Assembly (NCBI GenBank): GCA_963823755.1
Contig: CAWGMP010000002.1
Span: 62,001 to 126,000, forward strand
Reading direction: 5' to 3'
Length of the DNA: 64,000 nt
DNA from: GCA-003244245 sp963823755
GTDB taxonomy: Bacteria > Actinomycetota > Actinomycetes > Mycobacteriales > Pseudonocardiaceae
Part shown: piece by piece, positions 1 to 8,922 of the stretch
How the letters are laid out: the number at the start of each line of letters is the position of its first letter
Position numbering within the stretch: position 1 is the first letter of the stretch
Notes under the pieces: generated by a model
Told to the model about the DNA's origin: nothing
The model's input: only the letters and a program-made list of their open reading frames with translations
Databases searched by the model: none
Program-made: the position numbers and the translations under genes

Positions 1-9
1 GGTGATGCG

Positions 10-1971
10 GTGACTTTCAGTGACGGTTTCCGATCCTCATCCCGTGCTACGGATCACGAACGTGGTGCGCTCGGTGCGCCCTACCGGGTGTCGGTGCGAT
101 CAACCCGAGCTGACTTGGACGTGTGCCTGCGTGCTGCGGGCAGGCGGATGCTGGCAGCGACGGGTGACCTACCGCCCGGGCGCTCCGAGCGCGCCGAGTC
201 GTTGTTGAACGCGCCGTCGGGCACCGGCCTGCAGGTAGTGGGCGCGCACGGCAGCGTTACGAGCTCGGTGCAGGGGTGGCGAGTCGAGCAGGACGGCCCG
301 TATGACGAGTTGTGCGCGCAGGCCGCGTTCGGGCTGATGGCGGTGCACGGCCGCGCGGCTGGCCGGGTGGAGCCGATAGGCGTGCCCTACGTCTCTTCTA
401 CGGCGGCGAGCCTGGCGCTGCAAGGCGCGCTGGCCGCGGTGGTGGGGCGGTTGCGCGGGCTGGCCGTGGAGCACGTGGCGGTGTCCCTCCCGGTAGCGGC
501 TGCCCTCGCGGTGAGCCAGTACCTCGCTGCCGCCACGGCCGTTGAGGATCCAGAGGCGGGCCAGCCGCAACAACCTTGTGGAACCGTTCGCCCACCTTTC
601 CGGTCCGCGGATGGTGTGTTGCTGGAGCTGGAGGCCCTCGACGCCGCGCCCTGGCAGGCGTTCTGGGCGCGGCTTGGTGCCGACCCGCAGGCGGTCGGTC
701 GCAGTTGGCGGCCTTTCGTTCTGCGCTACCCGACAGCTACCTGTGGTCTGTGTCCGCAGTTGCACCAGGCGCTCACCGGGTGGACCATCGCCGAGCTCAT
801 GCGCATCGCAGCAGAGACCGGGATGAGCCTGTGCCCGGTGCGCAGTGTGGCGCAGCGGCGTGCGGACCCCGACGTCCTGGCCGCGGACGGTCCGCCCACG
901 CCGTGGCGACTGACCACCTCCCTGGGCGCAGCCGCAGCCGCGTCCAACGAGGCCAGGTTTGGACCGGGTGACCTGCCGCTTGCGGGCCTGCGGGTGGTCG
1001 AGTCCTGCCGTCGGGTGCAAGGGCCGCTGGCAGGTCGGTTGCTCGTCTTGCTCGGCGCGGAGGTGGTGCGCATTGAGCCGCCGGGCGGGGATCCGTTGCG
1101 GGGGATGCCCCCGATGGCCGGCGACTGTTCCGCGAGGTTTGTCGCGTTGAATCACGGCAAGCAGGTGGTGGAGGTGGACATCCGCACGCCGGTGGGTCAG
1201 GCGCAGGTCGGTGAGCTGGTGCGCGACGCGGACGTGTTCGTGCAGAACTGGGCGCCAGGCAAGGCGGAGCGCTACCGGCTCGACGTCGAGCAGCTGCAGC
1301 GGATCCGCCCGGAGTTGGTGTACGCGCAGGCCTCGGCGTGGGGCGGGATCTGGGGCAGCATCGACCCGCCGCTTGGGACCGATTTCATGGTGCAGGCTCA
1401 CTCGGGGCTCGCCGAGGTGCTCGGCGAGCCCGGCTCGCCACGACCGTCGCTGATGACGCTGCTCGACCTGCTCGGTGCACATGTGTGCATCGAGGGTGTG
1501 CTCACCGGACTGGCGCAGCGCTACCTCGACGGCCGGGGCAGACGGGTCGAGTCCTCCCTGTTGGGCGCGGCCGACGTGCTGCTCGCCGACCAGCTACGCC
1601 CCGATGCGGACCGCGCCCGGTCGCGCACCGGCTGCGGCGCTCCCCCTCGGCCGCTCACCGGGGTGTTCGACACCGCTGACGAGCCACTTACCCTGGCCAC
1701 CCGATCGGCAACCGGCATCGACGCGCTGTGCCGCGCAATCGACATTCCGGCGCCTACGCACCCGCGGGAGACCGCCGGGCTGCACGCCCAACTGGAACCG
1801 CTGCTGCGCACCCAGCCGGCCCGTTGCTGGCTGGACCGTCTACACACCGCCGGGGTACCAGCGGCGGTGGTGCGTAAGGACCTCACTGCATTGCCCGCCG
1901 ACCCGCGCCTGGCCGACCACACCGCCTACCAGGGGTGCGCCGTCCTCACCTCACCCTGGAAGTTCTCGTGA
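10..1971 (+). CDS. Family III (CaiB/BaiF-type) CoA-transferase, tandem-domain
   Basis: Predicted to move CoA between an acyl-CoA and a free acid through an aspartyl-CoA intermediate. The second half (residues ~325-640) has the family fold: GLRVVESCRRVQGPLAG, a GAEVVRIEPPGGDP nucleotide loop, LNHGKQVVEVD, and GTDFMVQAHSG, where Asp458 aligns with the catalytic aspartate. The first ~310 residues resemble a second, clipped CoA-transferase unit without that Asp, so the protein is longer than the usual ~400 aa. The GTG at 10 is taken as start, but the frame is open to base 1, so the true start may lie outside the window. The stop overlaps the next start (GTGA), implying coupled translation with the acyl-CoA ligase. 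The substrate is unknown; the pair could serve acid catabolism or a biosynthetic pathway. Confidence 0.8.
   Translation: MTFSDGFRSSSRATDHERGALGAPYRVSVRSTRADLDVCLRAAGRRMLAATGDLPPGRSERAESLLNAPSGTGLQVVGAHGSVTSSVQGWRVEQDGPYDELCAQAAFGLMAVHGRAAGRVEPIGVPYVSSTAASLALQGALAAVVGRLRGLAVEHVAVSLPVAAALAVSQYLAAATAVEDPEAGQPQQPCGTVRPPFRSADGVLLELEALDAAPWQAFWARLGADPQAVGRSWRPFVLRYPTATCGLCPQLHQALTGWTIAELMRIAAETGMSLCPVRSVAQRRADPDVLAADGPPTPWRLTTSLGAAAAASNEARFGPGDLPLAGLRVVESCRRVQGPLAGRLLVLLGAEVVRIEPPGGDPLRGMPPMAGDCSARFVALNHGKQVVEVDIRTPVGQAQVGELVRDADVFVQNWAPGKAERYRLDVEQLQRIRPELVYAQASAWGGIWGSIDPPLGTDFMVQAHSGLAEVLGEPGSPRPSLMTLLDLLGAHVCIEGVLTGLAQRYLDGRGRRVESSLLGAADVLLADQLRPDADRARSRTGCGAPPRPLTGVFDTADEPLTLATRSATGIDALCRAIDIPAPTHPRETAGLHAQLEPLLRTQPARCWLDRLHTAGVPAAVVRKDLTALPADPRLADHTAYQGCAVLTSPWKFS
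1958..1962 (+). promoter_or_regulatory. Ribosome binding site deciding the ligase start
   Basis: GGAAG five bases before GTG 1968. It supports the GTG that overlaps the upstream stop codon rather than an earlier start in the same frame. Confidence 0.5.
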
Positions 1972-4298
1972 GCCCCGTCGAGCTGACCGACCTGATGCCA
2001 GCGGCGCTGCGCCGCGAGTGGTCCCGGGCTGGCTACTATCCCGACCGGGACATGTTCGGGCTGTTCACGGATCTGGTGGCCACAGATCCGGACCGGGCCG
2101 CGGTACTCGACAGATCGGGAGTGCACAGCCGCGGTGAGCTGCACGACGCCGCGCTGCGGCTCGCTCACGGCCTGCGCACGCTGGGGATCGGGCCGGAATC
2201 GGTCGTCTCCTGCCAGCTGGCGAACTCGTGGCGCGCCGTCGTCGTCGACCTTGCCGTCGCTGCACTCGGTGGCGTTGTGCTGCCCTTCCCGGTCGGGCGC
2301 GGCGACCGCGACGTGCGGGCCCTGCTGCGCAGGTCCCAAGCCAGCGTCGCGGTCGCCCCCCGACACTACGCCGACGTTGACGTCGCCGGCCTCTACCAGA
2401 GTGTGCGAGCTGAACTCCCCGACCTCGCCCACATCGTGGTCGACGGCCCGGCGGCACCGGGCACCATCGCCCTGGATGACCTGCTAGCCGGCCCGGCGCT
2501 CGACTGCGACACCGTCGAGCCCATCAACCCGGACTCGGCGGTGCGGATGCTGGTGTCCTCGGGTACCGAGGCCGAACCGAAGATCGTGGCGTACTCGCAC
2601 AACGCGCTGGTCGGCGGGCGGGGCCGGTTTCTCGCCCGACTGGCGCCGCTCGAGGGCTCCCCCATGCGAGGCATGTTCCTCGTCCCGCTCGGTTCGTCGT
2701 TCGGCTCATGCGCGACCGTCGGGGTGCTCGTGACACTGGGTGGATCCCGAGTGCTACTCCCGAGATTCGACCCGGGGAAGGTGCTCGCGGCCATCGCCGG
2801 ACACCGTCCCACCCACGTGTTCGGGGTGCCCACCATGTTCCAACGCCTGCTCGGTCACCCAGACCTGCCGACCACCGACCTGTCCTCGCTCGTGGCCATC
2901 GTCAGTGGCGGCGCGATCATCGACCCACCGACCGCGGAGAAGTGTGCCCAGCACCTGGGCTGCGCCTTCGTGAGCCTCTACGGCTCAGCCGACGGCGTGA
3001 ACTGTCACACGCTGCTCGACGATCCTCTCCCCGTGGCCCAGCACACGGTGGGCAAACCCAACGCCACGATCTGCGACATCCGCATCGCCGATACCGCCGA
3101 CCGTCCAGTCCGCCGCGGCGAGGTCGGCGAAATCCTCGCTCGCGGACCGATGTCCCCACTGTGCTACGTCCACGCACCGGAGCTCAACGAGCGCTACTGG
3201 ACTCCCGACGGCTGGGTGCGCACCGGCGACCAGGGCTTTCTCGACGACGACGGCAGGCTACGCCTCGTCGGTCGCAGCAAAGAGATCATCATCCGCGGCG
3301 GCACTAACATCAGCCCCGCTGAGGTCGAGATGGCGGTGGCGGCGCATAAGGATGTGGTCAGTGTCGCGTGCATCGGGGTCCCCGACGCGGATCTCGGGCA
3401 GCGCGTGTGCGTGGGTGTGGCACTGCGGACCGGGACGCCGCTGTTGGACATGGCCGGACTCAACGCGTTCCTCGACGTGTCCGGCCTCGAGCGGCACAAG
3501 TTCCCCGAGCAGCTGGTAGTGCTCGATGAGCTGCCGATCACCCCAGCGGGCAAGGTCGACAAGCGGGCCCTGTTCGACCTAGCCACAAAATCCGCCCGAC
3601 GCGGCGGTGGCGACGTGACTGGGATAGGCGCGCCGTCCTACGGCGCCGGGGCGGCGCGCCGGGACGCGGTGTCCGTGCGCGCGGCCGTGCGCCGGTTCAC
3701 CGAGGAGGAGATCCTGCCCCGCGAGTCGCTGCTGGCGGGTCCGGGGGGCGCCGGGGTACTGGCGGAGCTGCAGCAGCGGGCGCGGTCAGCCGGTCTCTGG
3801 GGGCTGTATTACCCGCCGGAGCTCGGGGGCTGTGGGCTCGCGCTGCCCGAGTACTTAGCGATCGCCGAGCAGGAGGGCCGGGCGCTGCACGGACCCGCCG
3901 TGTTCGGCGCAGACACCACGCTCGACGTGCGGATGCTCCACGAGTCGGGCTCTGACCGCGTCCGCCGGGAGTACCTGGTCCCCCTTGCCGCAGGAACCGC
4001 CGTGGCGAGTTACAGCATGACCGAGCCCGGGGTTAGCGGTTCAGACGGCAGCCTGCTGCGCACCGAGGCGCAGCTCGCCCAAGGAATGTGGGCGGTGCGC
4101 GGGCGCAAGTGGTTCATCTCCCGCGGGGGCCGCGCCGCGTTCACGACCGTCGTGGCACGGACCGAGGCTCAGGGCAAGCCGATGCGTAGCGCGCTATCGC
4201 TGATCGTTGTGCCAGCGGGCACACCCGGCTTCCGGGTGGTACAGCCGCTGTCCACGCTGGGTCTTGAGGCCGACCAGTGGGAGCTTCGAGTTCATTGA
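1968..4298 (+). CDS. Acyl-CoA ligase fused to acyl-CoA dehydrogenase (first part, frameshifted)
   Basis: ANL-superfamily acyl-CoA ligase (residues ~1-550) followed by the N-terminal and middle domains of an acyl-CoA dehydrogenase. Ligase motifs: SSGTEAEPKIVAYSH (phosphate loop), LYGSADG, WVRTGDQGFLDDDGR, GRSKEIIIRGGTNISP, and the C-terminal catalytic lysine in PITPAGKVDKRAL. The dehydrogenase part has WGLYYPPELGGCG and YSMTEPGVSGSD, typical of the flavin/substrate pocket. The predicted role is to adenylate an acid, load CoA and alpha,beta-desaturate the product. The GTG start at 1968 overlaps the CoA-transferase stop. The frame ends at 4298 because of one extra base near 4287-4290: removing it continues smoothly into the rest of the dehydrogenase. 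Either the gene is broken or the base is a sequencing error. Confidence 0.8.
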   Translation: MSPVELTDLMPAALRREWSRAGYYPDRDMFGLFTDLVATDPDRAAVLDRSGVHSRGELHDAALRLAHGLRTLGIGPESVVSCQLANSWRAVVVDLAVAALGGVVLPFPVGRGDRDVRALLRRSQASVAVAPRHYADVDVAGLYQSVRAELPDLAHIVVDGPAAPGTIALDDLLAGPALDCDTVEPINPDSAVRMLVSSGTEAEPKIVAYSHNALVGGRGRFLARLAPLEGSPMRGMFLVPLGSSFGSCATVGVLVTLGGSRVLLPRFDPGKVLAAIAGHRPTHVFGVPTMFQRLLGHPDLPTTDLSSLVAIVSGGAIIDPPTAEKCAQHLGCAFVSLYGSADGVNCHTLLDDPLPVAQHTVGKPNATICDIRIADTADRPVRRGEVGEILARGPMSPLCYVHAPELNERYWTPDGWVRTGDQGFLDDDGRLRLVGRSKEIIIRGGTNISPAEVEMAVAAHKDVVSVACIGVPDADLGQRVCVGVALRTGTPLLDMAGLNAFLDVSGLERHKFPEQLVVLDELPITPAGKVDKRALFDLATKSARRGGGDVTGIGAPSYGAGAARRDAVSVRAAVRRFTEEEILPRESLLAGPGGAGVLAELQQRARSAGLWGLYYPPELGGCGLALPEYLAIAEQEGRALHGPAVFGADTTLDVRMLHESGSDRVRREYLVPLAAGTAVASYSMTEPGVSGSDGSLLRTEAQLAQGMWAVRGRKWFISRGGRAAFTTVVARTEAQGKPMRSALSLIVVPAGTPGFRVVQPLSTLGLEADQWELRVH

Positions 4299-4875
4299 CG
4301 CGCAGGTGCCCGAGGATCACCTCGTAGGCCAGCGGGGCAGGGGCGCCGCCGTGATCGGGCGGCGGTTGAACCTTGGGCGCCTGCTGCGGGCGATGCACTG
4401 GTTGGGTCAGGCACAGCGGGCATTCGATCTGATGTGCCTGCGGATGCGGCAACGCCGCACACTCGGCGGGGTACTCGCCGACAAACAGCTCATGCACCAA
4501 CACGTGTTCGCCGCCTACACCCAGATCTGCGCGACGCGAAGCCTCCTGCACCGCGCCGCCGCGATATTCGAGGCCGGCCTGCCCGCCACGTCGGACGTGA
4601 GCGCGGCGAAGGTCGCGGCCTCGCAGATGGTCAACGATGTGCTCGACAGAGCGGTACAGGTGTTCGGCGCCGAAGGGCTCCTGCACCCCTTTCTCTCCGT
4701 GGCCCACCGCACGGCACGCGGGACCCGCATCTACGACGGACCCGACGAAATCCACACCACCACCACCGCCCGGCGAATCCTGGCCACCTACGACGACACC
4801 CGCACTTTCACTTTCACCGACCCGCTCGATGAAATGTCCTGCAGACGATCCATCACGACCTCCTTGACGCGATAG
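4291..4875 (+). pseudogene. C-terminal acyl-CoA dehydrogenase part of the frameshifted fusion
   Basis: Reading +1 relative to the upstream frame restores FIDAQVPEDHLVG and the helical C-terminal domain, including LRAMHWLGQAQRAFDLM, RRTLGGVLADKQLMHQH and YDGPDEIHTTTTARRIL. The family pattern is unbroken apart from the shift, so this is the missing end of the ligase-dehydrogenase fusion and not a separate gene. The last ~25 residues diverge from family endings. Confidence 0.75.
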
Positions 4876-5354
4876 TCAAGGAGCGGCTCGTCGAGATGAC
4901 GGTCGCCGAACACCCGCCCACGTTCTCCTGGTTCGACTCGCTCGAGCAACTCCGGCGAGCATCGCTCGCACGCCGCGGATGCAGTACGGCTTCTCCCGGT
5001 GGATAGCGGTGCAGGCCGCCGGCGAACCGCCACCGGCGAGCAGACTGCCAGGTCCAGACCCGGCCCCTGGCCGTCGCGTGCCGCACGTTTGACCGCCCAA
5101 CGGCCGCTCCACCCAGGACCCGATTCTGGTCCTGGTTCACCCTGCTCGCCGGACCCGATAACAAGAATCAGCGATGCTCCCGGAACCCCTGCGCCGGCAC
5201 CGGCTAGACAGCCCCACCCACCCCGGTTACAGAACGGTGATCGCGGACGCGGTTGCGGTCCGCCCGTATAGGCACGTGCCCTGGAGGCCGTCAGCTCTGA
5301 CCACGGCGGTCAACCGCCGACTGTTCTCCTCGACCACCCCGAGCAAGTTCATGT
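4876..5354. other. No supportable gene
   Basis: Only short overlapping frames with no recognisable domain. A plus-strand stretch near 4850-5000 looks weakly protein-like but has no start or family match that I can name. Confidence 0.4.
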
Positions 5355-5585
5355 CTACCCTGAAAATTGATCGACTCGACGGGCGGGACCTGTTGTCGGT
5401 CCCCGACCGCCGGTGTGCGCTGCATCAACCGCGGCATGCGGTGTGCCGGATCGAGGCGTTGCGTCATCGACACTGCGTCCAACGCGGTCGTCGGGTCGGT
5501 GGTCGACAACGCCATTGGTCAGCGTGGTCAGAGCGGCGGCCTGAGCCATCCAGCCAACCGACGACAGCACGTGCAACCACACCAC
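5355..5585 (-). pseudogene. Membrane-protein remnant
   Basis: One frame begins with a hydrophobic helix (VWLHVLSSVGWMAQAAALTTL without its first residue), resembling the first transmembrane segment of small actinobacterial membrane proteins. The rest of the frame is low-complexity and proline/arginine-rich, as expected of non-coding GC-rich DNA. It is probably what remains of a membrane gene downstream of the zinc-finger gene. Confidence 0.3.
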
Positions 5586-5938
5586 TGAGCCGCCGCCACC
5601 GCGGCGCGGACGTCGTCGCCCTGCGGCTGATCGGAACGCGACCCCCGGCCAGATCCCAGCCAGAGGATCGACCGAGATTCTGTTCGTGGGGCACCGGGAG
5701 TCCCCTGCATCTGGGGATGGCGCGACGGGCGGACGGCCGCGAGGACCACCTCGACGACGTCGGGCTCGTGAGAAGCCACGACGGTGAAAACAAGCCTGGT
5801 GACATACACCGCCTTGTCGGCGAACCGGCGGCAGGCAACACAGATCGTGAGGTGCGCGTCGATCACATCCCGTTCCGTTTCGCTCTCCTCGCCGTCCAGC
5901 CGGGCCGAAAGGGCCTCCTTACACTGTGCGCAATCCAC
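5528..5938 (-). CDS. zf-HC2 anti-sigma-like zinc-finger protein (degenerate C-terminus)
   Basis: The first ~45 residues match the putative zinc-finger family of anti-sigma-like proteins: VDCAQCKEALSARLDGE then HLTICVACRRFADKAV, giving Cys-X2-Cys and His-X3-Cys-X2-Cys. GTG at 5938 is chosen because the family starts with (M/V)DCAQC; the frame itself is open further upstream. After about residue 65 the sequence loses family character and lacks a membrane segment, so the 3' half is probably frameshifted or decayed. Family members bind sigma factors or act as redox sensors, but no sigma factor gene is adjacent, so the role is unclear. Confidence 0.5.
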   Translation of the reverse strand: MDCAQCKEALSARLDGEESETERDVIDAHLTICVACRRFADKAVYVTRLVFTVVASHEPDVVEVVLAAVRPSRHPQMQGTPGAPRTESRSILWLGSGRGSRSDQPQGDDVRAAVAAAQWCGCTCCRRLAGWLRPPL

Positions 5939-6245
5939 GTAACAATGGTCGCCCACCGGATCCCGGAGGTTCCCATAAACTTGAAAATACCGATCGAACT
6001 GTCGTTTTGAGGTGACAACTATAGAGTCGAGTTGCGCGTTTCGGCCGGTCGGCGCGAGACCCACCACCGCAGCGTTGAGCAGCGTCCATCACGTTCGTGT
6101 GGTACAGGCAGGGGCCACTGGCGCCGGTCTGGCCGAGCGGTCGAGGAAAGCGGGAAATCCATGGGACGCTCCGCGGCCAGACCCTCACGGCCGGAGGTGG
6201 ATGAACCTGACTGGTCAGCACCGATGGAAGCCATCCCTGAAGGTG
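5939..6245. other. Intergenic, no gene seen
   Basis: Lies downstream of the permease stop. No domain-bearing frame and no clear terminator hairpin was recognised. Confidence 0.4.
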
Positions 6246-7319
6246 TCATTGAGCACTCGAGTGCGGATCTGGCGCAGGAGGTGCGCGCCACGGGGCGTCC
6301 AGCGCCTTTGCTGTTTTTCGACTAGTTTGGGAGCGCTGAAGCTGGTCGGGTTGGTCGGTATGCTGCTGGCGACGGGTGACGATGCGGGAGAAGGTGGCGG
6401 CCAGGACGAGCGCGGCGCCGTAGAAGACCTGGTTGACCCATCCGGACAGACCGAGAAGTTCCAGGCCGGTCACGCCGGTGGTGAGGAAGTACACCGCAGC
6501 CACGGTGCCCCAGGCATTGAACCGGCCCGGGGTGATGGTGGTGGCGCCAAGGAAGATACTGGCGAATACCGGCAGCAGGTAGGTTGGGCCGATGGTGGGG
6601 TCCGATGAGCCGAGCGTGCCAGCAAGCAGGATGCCGGCGATCGATGCGATCATGCTGCCGTAGATGAGGGCAGCGGTGCGGTATCTCGCCACGTTGATGC
6701 CGGTGAGGCGGGCGACGTCGGGACCGGCGCCGACGAAGAACAGGTGGCGCCCGGCCGGGGTGTAAGTGGCGAAATACCAGGTGGCGAGAGCGAGCAGGAG
6801 ACCGAGGTAGAAGACCAGTTGGAGCCCGACTATCGGATAGCGGACGAGGTTGACCAACCAGGTACTGATACCGGCGGTGGGCACGATGTTGATGCCGAGT
6901 GCGGCGCCGCCGAGCAGAGTGCCAGTGCCGAGGGTGACCACGATGGGATCAACGCCGAAGCCGACGATGAACACGGCGTTGAGGCTGCCGATGAGCGCAC
7001 CGCACGCGAGAACGGCGGCGGTGGTGGCCCACAGCGGCCAGTGGTGCATCACGTTGAGTTCGCCGACCAGGGTGTCGGCGATGCCCAGCGTGGCCGGGGC
7101 CGACAGGTCCAGGGTGTCGGCGGTCAATGCCGGTAGCAGTCCGAGGGCGACGATGAGCAGCACGGCCTGGGTACTGAGGATCGCGCCTGCCGTACCGGTG
7201 GTGAGGAACTCCCCGGGCCGGAGTATCCCGAACGTGGCGATCATGACCGCCCAGAAGGCGAGCAGGCCGAACCGCCGCGCCCAGCCTGTCGGTTGAGGTG
7301 TTGCCCGCATAGGGATCAC
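6246..7319 (-). CDS. Sugar ABC transporter permease (RbsC/XylH-type)
   Basis: Membrane subunit of a carbohydrate importer of the ribose/xylose class. About eight to ten hydrophobic helices, e.g. FGLLAFWAVMIATFGIL and STQAVLLIVALGLLPAL; the family core stretch VGAGPDVARLTGINVARYR lies in the conserved cytoplasmic loop. Start GTG at 7319 overlaps the ATPase stop (GTGA) and has GGAG five bases upstream; ATG 7310 is an in-frame alternative. It is the last gene of a binding protein-ATPase-permease operon. The C-terminal ~30 residues are polar and proline-rich. The substrate cannot be told from sequence. Confidence 0.85.
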   Translation of the reverse strand: MIPMRATPQPTGWARRFGLLAFWAVMIATFGILRPGEFLTTGTAGAILSTQAVLLIVALGLLPALTADTLDLSAPATLGIADTLVGELNVMHHWPLWATTAAVLACGALIGSLNAVFIVGFGVDPIVVTLGTGTLLGGAALGINIVPTAGISTWLVNLVRYPIVGLQLVFYLGLLLALATWYFATYTPAGRHLFFVGAGPDVARLTGINVARYRTAALIYGSMIASIAGILLAGTLGSSDPTIGPTYLLPVFASIFLGATTITPGRFNAWGTVAAVYFLTTGVTGLELLGLSGWVNQVFYGAALVLAATFSRIVTRRQQHTDQPDQLQRSQTSRKTAKALDAPWRAPPAPDPHSSAQ

Positions 7320-8917
7320 ACCGTCTCCGGTGGCGATGTGGTGTGGGGTGTCCGAGTGTGCTGGTAGCACGCGGTCAGCATCTGCTGGGCCGTCAGAGTG
7401 TCGCCCTGGAGTCGGGCGGTAATACGTCCGTTGGCGAGGACGAGCACTGTGTCACAGGCCGCGATGAGATCGTCGTGGTCGATGCTGGCCAGCACGATGG
7501 CGGTGCCGGTATCAGCCAGTGCGGCGAGGTGGGCGAAGATCTGCGCGCGAGACGCCACGTCGACACCATGGACCGGTTCGTCGAGTAGCAACACGGTGGG
7601 CGCGTGGTCGAGCCATTTGGCGAGCACGGCTTTCTGCTGGTTGCCGCCACTGAACGTGTGGAGATCGCGATGGGGAGTGGGAGGCTGCACTCCAGCGCCG
7701 TTCATCAGGATGGTCGCGTGCTCGATGATGCTGTCCTGACGCAACAGCCCGCGTCGGACGTGGCGACAGAGGTTACCTAGAGTGATGTTGTCGGCGGCTG
7801 GGGCGTCCAGGACGGCGGCTTGCCGGGCCCGGTCACCGGGTACCAGGCATAGCCCGGCCCGTATCGCACGGGCAGGGGTGAGGCGGGCCAGCGGCAACAG
7901 GTTGCCGTGCACGCTCGCTGATCCTGACCGGGCGGGGATGGCACCGAACAGGAGATAGGGAATGTGGTGAAAGCCGCTGCCCATCAATCCGGTGAGACCG
8001 ACGATCTCACCGGCCCGCACCTCGAAGGACACTCTGCGGATCAGGTCGCCGCTCAGGTCGCGAACGGTCAACACGACCTCGCGGGGACGGGCGGGGCATC
8101 GTGGCGTGGACGCCCGCTGTCCTGCTGTGTCGGTCACCATCGCGGTGATCAGCCGCTGGGGGGTGAGTGTGGCGGTGGGAGCCTCCAGGACCCGGTGCCC
8201 GTCGCGCAGCACCGTGATCTGCTCGGTGATGGCGAGGGCCTGGGGGATGTTGTGGGTGATCAGCAGCACCCCGATACCGTGCCAGGCGACGGTCCGGATG
8301 GCGTCACACACCCGTTCGACCCCGTCCTTGGGCAAAAACGCGGTGGGTTCGTCGAGGACGAGCAACCCCTGTCGCTGGTCTGCCAGCCGATCGAAGGCCC
8401 TGGCGATGGCGAGTATCGCCCGGTCGGTGACGGGGATCTCCGCAATCGTCCGGTCTGGGGGTAGGTGGACGTCGAACTGAGCCAGGGCGGCGGCGAGTCG
8501 GGCACGCTCCCGGCGCCAGGAGATCCTGCGGCCGAACCCGGCAAGATAACAGCCGACGCCGAAGGTCTCCACAACCGTGGCGGCGGCGACCAGACCGAGA
8601 TCCTGATGGACGAAGCTCATCAGCCGTCGAGCCGGATCGTGACCAGACCGATCGAACCGCACGGGCTGCCCACACACAGTCAGCGACGCGCCGGGGTCGG
8701 GCTGATGATAGCCGGACAGGATCTTGACGAAAGTTGATTTTCCGGATCCGTTGTGTCCGAGCAGGCCGCGAACCTCGCCCCGGCGCAGATCCAGATCGAG
8801 TTTGTGGAGCACGGTACGTCCGGCGAATTGCTTGCTCACGGTGCGCGCGGTCAATGCGAACGCAGCGTCGCCGGATGAATCAGCGCCCTCCCCGCGCGTG
8901 TGGTCAGCAGTCGACAT
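7316..8917 (-). CDS. Sugar ABC transporter ATP-binding protein (RbsA/MglA-type, two NBDs)
   Basis: Two fused nucleotide-binding domains that power a carbohydrate importer. NBD1 has Walker A GLLGHNGSGKST and Walker B LLVLDEPTAFL. NBD2 has the degenerate loop GLTGLMGSGFHHIPY usual for this class, an intact signature FSGGNQQKAVLAKW and Walker B VLLLDEPVHGVD. The ATG at 8917 is preferred: it starts six bases after the binding-protein stop and gives MSTADHTRGEG; a longer frame from 8938 would overlap the upstream gene. The length (~533 aa) is slightly above the ~500 usual for RbsA. Translation is coupled to the permease. Confidence 0.88.
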   Translation of the reverse strand: MSTADHTRGEGADSSGDAAFALTARTVSKQFAGRTVLHKLDLDLRRGEVRGLLGHNGSGKSTFVKILSGYHQPDPGASLTVCGQPVRFDRSGHDPARRLMSFVHQDLGLVAAATVVETFGVGCYLAGFGRRISWRRERARLAAALAQFDVHLPPDRTIAEIPVTDRAILAIARAFDRLADQRQGLLVLDEPTAFLPKDGVERVCDAIRTVAWHGIGVLLITHNIPQALAITEQITVLRDGHRVLEAPTATLTPQRLITAMVTDTAGQRASTPRCPARPREVVLTVRDLSGDLIRRVSFEVRAGEIVGLTGLMGSGFHHIPYLLFGAIPARSGSASVHGNLLPLARLTPARAIRAGLCLVPGDRARQAAVLDAPAADNITLGNLCRHVRRGLLRQDSIIEHATILMNGAGVQPPTPHRDLHTFSGGNQQKAVLAKWLDHAPTVLLLDEPVHGVDVASRAQIFAHLAALADTGTAIVLASIDHDDLIAACDTVLVLANGRITARLQGDTLTAQQMLTACYQHTRTPHTTSPPETV

Positions 8918-8922
8918 GCGGA

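Noticed and set aside
169..1482. 437-codon open frame antisense to the CoA-transferase
   Set aside because: His/Arg/Pro-rich composition typical of GC-rich antisense frames, no domain, while the opposite strand encodes a clear enzyme.
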